From Thermoplasmata archaeon (GTDB lineage: Archaea; Thermoplasmatota; Thermoplasmata; Lutacidiplasmatales; UBA184): a stretch of DNA of 7,464 bases. The position numbers and the translations under genes are program-made. Within the stretch, counting starts at the first letter, position 1. Every line of letters starts with the position of its first letter. Below are positions 1 through 6,114 of the stretch, one piece after another. The notes beneath the pieces were generated by a model. That model was not told the DNA's origin and did not search any database. It saw only the letters and a program-made list of their open reading frames with translations. The stretch spans positions 1-7,464 of the forward strand of contig JASHQY010000006.1 in assembly GCA_030038885.1 (NCBI GenBank), read 5' to 3'.

Positions 1-1
1 G

Positions 2-928
2 CCGGCCTACACCACCCAGGACATCCACTCGGTCGGCGCGCGCTTCACCGCGATCGACCGGCACGCGACGTTCCGGCACAAGGGGATCGAGGTCCAGATG
101 GCGTCCGCCGGCCACATCCCGGGCGCCTCGATGATGCTCTACCGGGGCGCGAAGGACGTCCTGTTCACCGGCGACCTGCAGACGATGCCGACGCACCTGG
201 TCGGCGGGGCCGAGCCGCTCGAGTGCGACATCCTCGTGATCGAGTCGACCTACGCCGGCAAGGAGCACCCGGACCGCCGCGAGACCGAGCGTCGGTTCCG
301 CGACAAGGTCGCGGAGACCGTCGAGCGGGGCGGCAAGGTGATCGTGCCGGCGTTCGCGGTCGGACGGGCCCAGGAGGTGCTGATGTCGCTCGCCGCCTCG
401 GGGTTCGAGACGTACCTCGACGGGATGGCCCGCAAGGTCAACTCGATCTACCTCAGCGCGCCGGACTACCTCGCGGACGCGCGGAAGTTCCGGCGGGCGC
501 TCGACGGCGTCCATGTCGTCGAGACTCCGGGCGATCGCAAGAAGGCGCTCCGCGAGGGGGACGTGATCGTGACGACCGGCGGGATGCTCGACGGCGGCCC
601 CGTGCTCTACTACGTCGGGGAGCTCTACCGGGACGCGAACAGCTCGATCTTCCTCACGGGGTTCCAGGTCGAGGGCTCGAACGGCCGCCAGCTGATGGAC
701 GAGGGGACCCTCACGATCGACGGCACGACGATCCACCCGGTCTGCGAGATCGAGAAGTTCGACTTCTCGGCGCACGCGGGCCACTCCGACCTCGTGCGGT
801 TCATCGAGGAGAGCCACGCGAAGACGGTCGTGCTGATGCACGGGGACCACCGGGAGCTCCTCAAGGAGGCGCTCCCGTCGAACCTCGAGGTCCTGACCCC
901 CGAGAACGGCGCGCCGTTCTCGATCTGA
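2..928 (+). CDS. Metallo-beta-lactamase/beta-CASP RNA-processing nuclease (archaeal CPSF-like, aCPSF2 type), 5'-truncated by the window edge
   Basis: The reading frame is open from base 2 to a TGA at 926-928, giving 308 residues. Family members of about 410-430 residues imply that roughly the first 100, including the HxHxDH zinc motif, lie outside the window. Visible metallo-beta-lactamase motifs are AGHIPG (His codon 113-115) and FTGD (Asp codon 173-175). The beta-CASP part shows an acidic motif A in VIESTY (Glu codon 242-244), VPAFAVGRAQEVL near 346-384, FDFSAHAGHSD with the motif B His at 773-775, and LMHGDH with the motif C His at 839-841. Relatives are cytoplasmic zinc-dependent ribonucleases related to mRNA 3'-end processing factors (COG1236). 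No KH domains are visible, which argues against the longer aCPSF1 type, although the N-terminus is unseen. An ATG at 98 is internal and not the true start. It converges on the NOG1 gene. Confidence 0.88.
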   Translation, partial: PAYTTQDIHSVGARFTAIDRHATFRHKGIEVQMASAGHIPGASMMLYRGAKDVLFTGDLQTMPTHLVGGAEPLECDILVIESTYAGKEHPDRRETERRFRDKVAETVERGGKVIVPAFAVGRAQEVLMSLAASGFETYLDGMARKVNSIYLSAPDYLADARKFRRALDGVHVVETPGDRKKALREGDVIVTTGGMLDGGPVLYYVGELYRDANSSIFLTGFQVEGSNGRQLMDEGTLTIDGTTIHPVCEIEKFDFSAHAGHSDLVRFIEESHAKTVVLMHGDHRELLKEALPSNLEVLTPENGAPFSI

Positions 929-934
929 ACCGGA

Positions 935-2029
935 CTACGCGCGCTCGGGTCCCCGGCGCGGCCGGGACGCGGTGGCCGGGGACCGGTCGCCGCCGTCGTC
1001 CGCGACCAGCGGGACCTCTTCCGTCGCTTCCTCGATCGGGGGCATCTCCCCCTTCGGCTCCATCAACCGCCGGAGGGTCGTCCAGAGGGTGTCGATCCCC
1101 TCCCCGCTGAGCGCCGAGACCCGCAGCCGGCGGGTCGCCCGCTGGCCGAGGTCCGATTTCGTCTCGACGTCGACGATCGGCAGGCGGGGGTACTCCTCGC
1201 GCCACTTCGCGAGCAGCGCCTCCTGCTCCTCGAGCGTGTAGCCGGACCCCCCGGTCGGGTCGATCACGAACAGGACGACCGTCGCGGCCCGCCCGACCGC
1301 GGTCGTCGCTTCCTCCTCGGCGAGGTTCGCGCGATGGGCGCGGCCGAGGACCCCGGGCGTATCGACGACCTGGAGCCGATCGAACCCCAGGTCCGCGTGG
1401 CCGACCGCGATCGAGAGCGTCGTGAACGGATAGTCGGCGACCTTCGGGCGGGCGGACGACAGCTTCGCGACCAGCGACGACTTCCCCACGTTCGGAAACC
1501 CCGCGACGACCAGCGTGGGCGCCGCCGGGTCGAGCCGCGGCCGGTTCCTAAGGAACTCGGTGACCGCGCGCACGATCTCGAGGTCCCGGTCGACCTCGCG
1601 CACGAAGCTCGACAGCCGGCCGTAGTACGCGCGGACCTGGTCGCCGAGCTCCTCGGCGCCGGACGCGCGGCGGGTCGCCGCTTCCGCCTCGCGCGAGAGC
1701 CCGCGGATCCGCTCCTCGGCCCGGCGGATCCGCACGAGGGCCCGGTCGAGCGTCCCATCGCCGAACGCCCCGGCGACCAGCGCCCGCTCGAACTCCGTCA
1801 ATCCCGGCTTCGCGAACCGACGGGTCTCGAGCCGGAGGTGCCGCACGACCGTCGCGCCGCTGCGAACGATCTTCAGCTGGGCCCGCCGGCGGTCCCGCTC
1901 GGGCTTGGTCTCGCCGTGCGGGGTCGCGAGCGACGCGCGATGGAAGGCGGTGTCGAGGATCTCGACCGACGGGGGCGGTCGACGGGGGGTCGACGCCCGG
2001 CGTCGTGCCGGCGAACGAGCGCGCGTCAT
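935..2029 (-). CDS. nog1: NOG1-like GTPase, probable large ribosomal subunit assembly factor
   Basis: The protein has 364 residues. A basic, proline-rich stretch (1-20) precedes the NOG1 N-terminal helical domain (about 21-168, beginning SVEILDTAF and including YYGRLSSF near 135-142). The G domain follows: G1 GFPNVGKS (177-184), G2 Thr in PFTT (201-204), G3 DTPG (223-226), a G4-like TKSD (290-293) and G5 SALSGEG (305-311). A charged tail covers about 327-364. NOG1 proteins of the TRAFAC class bind GTP and act in 50S/60S subunit assembly; archaeal forms are of this length and lack the long eukaryotic C-terminal extension. The ATG at 2029 was chosen because it lies just ahead of the conserved N-terminus and no better start was seen. 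No Shine-Dalgarno precedes it, which fits a short or absent leader. G4 departs from the usual NKxD. It is divergent from gcvPA. The family call is firm; the ribosomal role is inferred from the family. Confidence 0.9.
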   Translation of the reverse strand: MTRARSPARRRASTPRRPPPSVEILDTAFHRASLATPHGETKPERDRRRAQLKIVRSGATVVRHLRLETRRFAKPGLTEFERALVAGAFGDGTLDRALVRIRRAEERIRGLSREAEAATRRASGAEELGDQVRAYYGRLSSFVREVDRDLEIVRAVTEFLRNRPRLDPAAPTLVVAGFPNVGKSSLVAKLSSARPKVADYPFTTLSIAVGHADLGFDRLQVVDTPGVLGRAHRANLAEEEATTAVGRAATVVLFVIDPTGGSGYTLEEQEALLAKWREEYPRLPIVDVETKSDLGQRATRRLRVSALSGEGIDTLWTTLRRLMEPKGEMPPIEEATEEVPLVADDGGDRSPATASRPRRGPERA

Positions 2030-2064
2030 GGAGGGTCCGCCCGACGAGGGAGCCGGTCACCTCG

Positions 2065-2074
2065 AATAGGTTTG
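2065..2074 (-). promoter_or_regulatory. Candidate TATA-like box for the NOG1 gene
   Basis: Read on the minus strand this is AAACCTATTC, one of only two AT-richer patches in the divergent intergenic region. Its centre is about 40 nt upstream of the ATG at 2029. With the usual archaeal TATA-to-start spacing of about 25-28 nt, this gives a leader of about 12-15 nt. The match to an archaeal TATA consensus is weak. The alternative is the minus-strand reading of the 2102-2108 element (ATTTATC), which would give a leader of about 50 nt. Confidence 0.3.
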
Positions 2075-2101
2075 CCCCGAACGGCGCCCCGCATCCGAAC
2101 C

Positions 2102-2108
2102 GATAAAT
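2102..2108 (+). promoter_or_regulatory. Candidate archaeal TATA box for the gcvPA-gcvPB-peptidase-pfp-mtnA string
   Basis: GATAAAT is the most AT-rich heptamer of the intergenic region and stands out in very GC-rich surroundings. Its centre lies about 40 nt before the GTG at 2145, so a transcript starting about 25-28 nt downstream would begin near 2130-2133 and have a leader of about 12-15 nt. That start would lie downstream of the GTG at 2124, which supports 2145 as the gcvPA start. Consensus match and position support the call; no transcript data are available. Confidence 0.5.
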
Positions 2109-2144
2109 CCCTCACCCCGCTCGGTGTGCCCCCGGGGATCGGTC

Positions 2145-3527
2145 GTGTCTCGCTGGATTCCGGACGAGCCCGGCGAGGAGGCCGCGCTCCTCGACGCGCT
2201 CGGGATCTCCTCGACCGACCAGCTCTTCACGGACGTCCCGAAGAAGGCGCGGATCGGGCGCCTCGGGGTCGGTCCGGGGCACGACGAGCCCGAGGTCGTC
2301 CGCCAGATCGACCGCCTGCTCGAGCGGAACAAGCCGCTCGCGAAGTTCGCGAGCTTCCTCGGTGGGCGGATCTCGGCGCGCTACTCCCCCGCGGCCGTCG
2401 ACGCGATCGTCTCCCGCAGCGAGTTCTACACCGCGTACACTCCGTACCAGCCCGAGGCGAGCCAGGGGATGCTGCGGGCCCTGTTCGAGTTCCAGAGCCT
2501 CTGGGTCGAGCTCACGGGGCTCGACGTGGCGAACGCCTCGCTCTACGACGGAGCGACCGCCGCCGGCGAGGCGCTGCTCTTCTGCCGGCGGCTCCACGAC
2601 GGACGGCGGTTCCTCGTGCCGGCGAGCCTCCCGTGGGAGGAGAAGAGCGTGCTCCGGAACTACGCGACCGGCCCGGGGCTCGCCGTCGAGGAGATCCCGT
2701 TCGACGACCGGACCGGCCGGCTCGACCTCGATTTCGTCCGACGGGCGGTCGGCACGGGGGATGTCTTCGGCCTGCTCGCGGACGTCCCCAACGGGTTCGG
2801 CCACGTCGACGAGAGCGTGGCCGACCTCAAGGGCCTCCTCGGGGAGATCCCGTTCGTCGTCTCGGCCGATCCGCTCGCGCTGACGGTCCTCGAGCCACCC
2901 GGCGCCTACGGGGCGGACGTGGTGGTCGGCGAGGGACAGGGCTTCGGGACCCCTCCGTCGTTCGGGGGTCCGCTGCTCGGGCTGTTCGCCTGCCGCCGCG
3001 AGCACGTCCGCTCGGCCCCCGGCCGCATCGTGGGCGCGACCCGTGACGTCGACGGCCGTCCGGCCTACGCGCTCACGCTGCAGACGCGCGAGCAGCACAT
3101 CCGCCGCTCGCGGGCGACGTCGAACATCTGCACGAACCAGTCGCTGATGGCGCTCGCGTTCGTGGTCTACGCGAGCGTGGTCGGCCCGCGCGGACTCGCC
3201 GAGCTCCAGGCATCGATCGCCGAGAAGGCGCGGACGCTCGCGAGCGCGCTCGGGGGGATCGACGGGATCCAGGCGCCCCGGTTCGAGGCGCCGTACCTCG
3301 GCGAGTTCACGATCGAGCTTCAGCGCGGCACCGCGGCGGAGTTCCTCGACCGCCTGCGGCGCAAGAAGGTCCTCGGGGGCATCTCGCTCGCGGACCCGCG
3401 CCCCGGAGCGACGGACCGCGCGGCCCGGATCCTGGTGGCCGCCTCGGACGCGACCACCGAGAAGGAGATCCAGAAGTACGCGCGCGCGGCGCGATCGGCC
3501 GTCGCCGCGGTCGGGAGGAGCGCGTGA
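2145..3527 (+). CDS. gcvPA: Glycine dehydrogenase (decarboxylating) subunit 1, P protein alpha half
   Basis: This 460-residue protein is one of the two subunits of split P protein. With GcvPB it decarboxylates glycine by PLP chemistry and passes the aminomethyl group to lipoyl-GcvH in the cytoplasm. Conserved family blocks are YTPYQPEASQ (98-107), then LTGLDVANASLYDGATA, PSFGGPLLG, PGRIVGATRD, REQHIRR (315-321) and ATSNICTNQ (324-332). GcvPA has the type I aminotransferase fold; the PLP lysine is in the partner. I chose the GTG at 2145, giving an N-terminus SRWIPDEPGEE like that of relatives, over the in-frame GTG at 2124, which adds seven unconserved residues and lies upstream of the predicted transcript start. 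No good Shine-Dalgarno is present. It is the first gene of the string and its TGA overlaps the gcvPB start by 4 bp. GcvT, GcvH and the L protein are not in the window. Confidence 0.93.
   Translation: MSRWIPDEPGEEAALLDALGISSTDQLFTDVPKKARIGRLGVGPGHDEPEVVRQIDRLLERNKPLAKFASFLGGRISARYSPAAVDAIVSRSEFYTAYTPYQPEASQGMLRALFEFQSLWVELTGLDVANASLYDGATAAGEALLFCRRLHDGRRFLVPASLPWEEKSVLRNYATGPGLAVEEIPFDDRTGRLDLDFVRRAVGTGDVFGLLADVPNGFGHVDESVADLKGLLGEIPFVVSADPLALTVLEPPGAYGADVVVGEGQGFGTPPSFGGPLLGLFACRREHVRSAPGRIVGATRDVDGRPAYALTLQTREQHIRRSRATSNICTNQSLMALAFVVYASVVGPRGLAELQASIAEKARTLASALGGIDGIQAPRFEAPYLGEFTIELQRGTAAEFLDRLRRKKVLGGISLADPRPGATDRAARILVAASDATTEKEIQKYARAARSAVAAVGRSA
3513..3520 (+). promoter_or_regulatory. 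Strong Shine-Dalgarno sequence for gcvPB
   Basis: GGGAGGAG sits 3 nt before the GTG at 3524, with its GGAG core 6 nt away, inside the last codons of gcvPA. It is the best ribosome-binding site in the window. It supports GTG 3524 as the true start and suggests re-initiation after gcvPA. Confidence 0.65.
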
Positions 3528-5011
3528 CGTTCCGCCAGGCCGCCTGGGACGAGCCCTCGATCTGGGACCTCGCCCCGGCCCGGAAGGCATCGGCCCCGCC
3601 GACGATCCCCGGGATCCCCGACCGGCTCCGTCGGAAGGAGGCGGCCCGCTGGCCCGAGCTCTCGGAGCTCGAGGTCGTCCGGCACTACACCCGGCTGTCG
3701 CAGATGAACTTCGGCATCGACACCGCGCCCTACGCGCTCGGGTCGTGCACGATGAAGTACAATCCGAAGGTCTCCGAGATGCTCGCCCGCCGGCCGGGGG
3801 CCGCCGGGCTGCACCCGTACCAGCCGGAAGCGACCGTGCAGGGCGCGCTCGAGCTCGCCTGGCGGCTCGAGCGCCTGCTGGCGAAGGTGACCGGGCTCTC
3901 CGAGGTCTCGCTGCAGGCCGCGGCGGGCGCCCACGGAGAGTGGGCGGCGCTCCTGATGGTGCGCGCGTACTTCCGCGATCGCGCAGAGCTCGAGCGACGC
4001 ACCGAGGTGCTCCTGCCGGACACCGCGCACGGCACGAACCCCGCGTCGGCGATGATGGCGGGATTCACGACCCGCGAGATCGCGTCGAAGGACGGGTGCG
4101 TCGACCTCGCCGCCCTCCGGTCCGCGGTCGGCGAGCACACCGCGTGCTTCATGCTGACCAACCCGAACACCGCCGGGCTCTTCGAGAGCGACATCCTCGA
4201 GATCGCGGAGACCGTGCACGGGGCGGGCGGGATGCTCTACTACGACGGGGCGAACCTCAACGCGATCCTCGGCATCACCCACCCGGGCCGGATGGGGTTC
4301 GACGTCGCCCACCTGAACCTCCACAAGACCTTCGCGACCCCGCACGGGGGCGGGGGCCCCGGCGCGGGGGTGCTGGCCGCCGGTGAGGCGCTCGCGCCGT
4401 ACCTTCCGGTCCCGCGGATCGCGAAGGACGGGCGGACGTTCCGGTTCGACTACGACCGTCCGAAGTCGATCGGGAAGATCAAGACCGCCTACGGCAACTT
4501 CGGACTCGACCTCCGGGCCTACGCGTTCGCGCTCACCCACGGGGAGGAAGGGCTCCAGCACGTCGCCCGGCGCGCGGTCCTGAACTCGAACTACCTCGCG
4601 CTGCGGATGGGCGAGAGCCTCCCGCGGCCGTTCCGGCGGCTCGTGAAGCACGAGTTCCTCCTCTCCGGCGCCCCGCTCAAGGCCCGGGGGGTGCGGACGC
4701 TCGACCTCGCGAAGCGGCTCCTGGACGAGGGCGTGCACGCGCCGACGGTCTACTTCCCGTCGCTGGTCGAGGAGGCGCTCATGATCGAGCTGCCCGAGAC
4801 CGAGTCGAAGCGCGAGCTCGACCAGTACATCGCGGCGTTCGCGCGGGCCGTGGCGGACTCGCCGGAGCACCTGCGGGCGGCCCCCCGGTCGCTCGCGGTC
4901 GGCCGGATCGACGAGGTGCAGGCCGCCCGGGAACCCCGGCTCTCGTGGAAGGACCTGCGCGCCGCGGCCGCAAAGGTTGAAACCCCGGGTCCCGTGGGTC
5001 CCGCGCCATGA
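3524..5011 (+). CDS. gcvPB: Glycine dehydrogenase (decarboxylating) subunit 2, P protein beta half (PLP-binding)
   Basis: This 495-residue protein carries the PLP site of glycine decarboxylase. The Schiff-base lysine is Lys268 in HLNLHKTF, followed by the glycine-rich PHGGGGPGAG typical of the family. Other family blocks are LGSCTMKYNP, LHPYQPEATVQG, AAGAHGEWA, PDTAHGTNPASA (His169), LTNPNTAGLFE and YYDGANLNAI, where Asp241 is expected to contact the PLP ring nitrogen. The length is normal for archaeal and bacterial GcvPB. It begins with GTG in a GTGA overlap with the gcvPA stop, behind a strong Shine-Dalgarno, and ends in an ATGA overlap with the next gene. Such coupling suits subunits needed in equal amounts. 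The last dozen residues (ending PGPVGPAP) look like a non-conserved tail. Confidence 0.94.
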   Translation: MTFRQAAWDEPSIWDLAPARKASAPPTIPGIPDRLRRKEAARWPELSELEVVRHYTRLSQMNFGIDTAPYALGSCTMKYNPKVSEMLARRPGAAGLHPYQPEATVQGALELAWRLERLLAKVTGLSEVSLQAAAGAHGEWAALLMVRAYFRDRAELERRTEVLLPDTAHGTNPASAMMAGFTTREIASKDGCVDLAALRSAVGEHTACFMLTNPNTAGLFESDILEIAETVHGAGGMLYYDGANLNAILGITHPGRMGFDVAHLNLHKTFATPHGGGGPGAGVLAAGEALAPYLPVPRIAKDGRTFRFDYDRPKSIGKIKTAYGNFGLDLRAYAFALTHGEEGLQHVARRAVLNSNYLALRMGESLPRPFRRLVKHEFLLSGAPLKARGVRTLDLAKRLLDEGVHAPTVYFPSLVEEALMIELPETESKRELDQYIAAFARAVADSPEHLRAAPRSLAVGRIDEVQAAREPRLSWKDLRAAAAKVETPGPVGPAP

Positions 5012-6114
5012 AGCCCCGCGTCCTCAAGTTGTTCGCCCAGCTCGACCCGAAGCCCGAGGCGATCGTGATCGCCAACTCGATCGACCCGCACCTCGACCAG
5101 ACGTTCTTCTACCTGTTCGACGTGCCCGCCGGTCTCTTCGAGGGGTCGATCGCGATCGCGCACCCGGACGGCGAGCTCGACGTCTTCTCCTCCCCTCTCG
5201 AGGCGGAGACCGCGCACGAGGCGGCGAAGCGCGACCCGCACGTCGCGGTCCACGTCGCCGGGCGCGACGAGACCGCGGCCGCCGCCCGCAAGCTCCTCGG
5301 GGCGTCGACCGACCTCGCGCTGAACTTCCGCGAACTGACCCACGAGTGGTTCCTGCGGCTCGACGGGTCGTTCCCGGGGGCGAAGTGGACCGACTGCTCG
5401 AACGCGATCCGGAAGGCCCGGGTCACGAAGGACGCGAACGAGATCGAGCTGTTGCGCCGCGCCTCCGAGATCGGTTCGAAGGTCGGTCGGGAGATCCCCG
5501 GGATGCTGCGGGCCGGGATCTCCGAGCTCGAGCTCGCGGCGGAGATGGAACACCAGATGGGCCTCCACGGCGCGAGCGGGCGCTCGTTCGCGACGATCGT
5601 CGCGTTCGGCCCCCATAGCGCGGAACCGCACTACGCTCCCGCCGACACGAAGCTCAAGGCGGGGGACTCGATCGTCTGCGACTTCGGGGCGTACTACCAC
5701 CGCTACGCGAGCGACATCACCCGTTCGTTCCACTTCGGCCGGCGGGACGACGAGATGAAGCAGGTCCACGAGACCGTCCAGAAGGCCCAGCACGCCGCGC
5801 TCGGGGCCGTGCGGCCCGGAGTGCCCTCGAAGGAGGTCCACCTGGCCGCCGCCCAGGTGATCGACGCGTCGCCGTGGAAGGGCCGGCTGACCCACGGGGT
5901 CGGCCACTCGATCGGACTGGTCGTCCACGACGGCTGGGCGTACGGACCGACCGCCGAGGACCCGCTCGAGGTCGGGATGGCGATCACCGTCGAGCCGGGG
6001 ATCTACCTGCCCGGGCACGGCGGCGTCCGGATCGAGGACGACATCGTCGTCACGAAGAACGGCTACGAATTCCTCACGACGGCTCCCCGCGAGTACGTCG
6101 AGGTCCCCGCGTGA
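5008..6114 (+). CDS. M24-family Xaa-Pro peptidase (prolidase / aminopeptidase P-like metallopeptidase)
   Basis: This 368-residue protein has a creatinase-like N-terminal domain (about 1-135) and a pita-bread M24 catalytic domain (about 138-360). All five expected metal ligands are visible: Asp225 (VCDFGAYY), Asp236 (ASDITRSF), His300 (THGVGHSIG), Glu329 (TVEPGIYLPG) and Glu343 (RIEDDIVV). His307 in VVHDG matches the second active-site histidine of the family. It therefore looks active, with two Mn, Co or Zn ions, and should release residues ahead of proline from peptides in the cytoplasm; there is no signal peptide. Sequence alone does not settle dipeptidase (PepQ) against aminopeptidase P (PepP), so no symbol is given. 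The ATG overlaps the gcvPB stop as ATGA and no Shine-Dalgarno is seen, so translation may rely on coupling. Its stop overlaps the next start as GTGA. Confidence 0.9.
   Translation: MKPRVLKLFAQLDPKPEAIVIANSIDPHLDQTFFYLFDVPAGLFEGSIAIAHPDGELDVFSSPLEAETAHEAAKRDPHVAVHVAGRDETAAAARKLLGASTDLALNFRELTHEWFLRLDGSFPGAKWTDCSNAIRKARVTKDANEIELLRRASEIGSKVGREIPGMLRAGISELELAAEMEHQMGLHGASGRSFATIVAFGPHSAEPHYAPADTKLKAGDSIVCDFGAYYHRYASDITRSFHFGRRDDEMKQVHETVQKAQHAALGAVRPGVPSKEVHLAAAQVIDASPWKGRLTHGVGHSIGLVVHDGWAYGPTAEDPLEVGMAITVEPGIYLPGHGGVRIEDDIVVTKNGYEFLTTAPREYVEVPA
6100..6104 (+). promoter_or_regulatory. Shine-Dalgarno sequence deciding the phosphofructokinase start
   Basis: GAGGT lies 6 nt before the GTG at 6111, inside the end of the peptidase gene. 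Together with the GTGA overlap and the conserved N-terminus that begins there, it favours 6111 over any upstream start in the same open frame. Confidence 0.5.

Noticed and set aside
98..928. Treating the left nuclease as a complete 276-residue gene starting at ATG 98.
   Set aside because: The frame is open to the window edge with family-like sequence before 98, and the HxHxDH motif required by the fold is missing, so the gene is cut by the edge.
1334..3046. A 570-codon plus-strand open frame crossing the NOG1 gene, the intergenic region and gcvPA.
   Set aside because: It is Arg/Gly/Pro-rich with no homology that I recognise. It spans a divergent promoter and lies out of frame or antisense to two well-supported genes.
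2112..5000. Long open frames on the minus strand opposite gcvPA and gcvPB (2112-3590, 492 codons; 3320-4870, 516 codons).
   Set aside because: They are rich in Arg, Glu, Asp, Val, Pro and Gly with no recognisable motif, as expected opposite GC-rich genes with G/C in third positions. The plus-strand genes here are clearly conserved families.
5874..6110. Possible N-terminal extension of the phosphofructokinase (79 residues in frame).
   Set aside because: It overlaps the catalytic end of the peptidase, is Arg-rich and unlike any PfkA N-terminus. The family start MRFGILTGGG coincides with GTG 6111.
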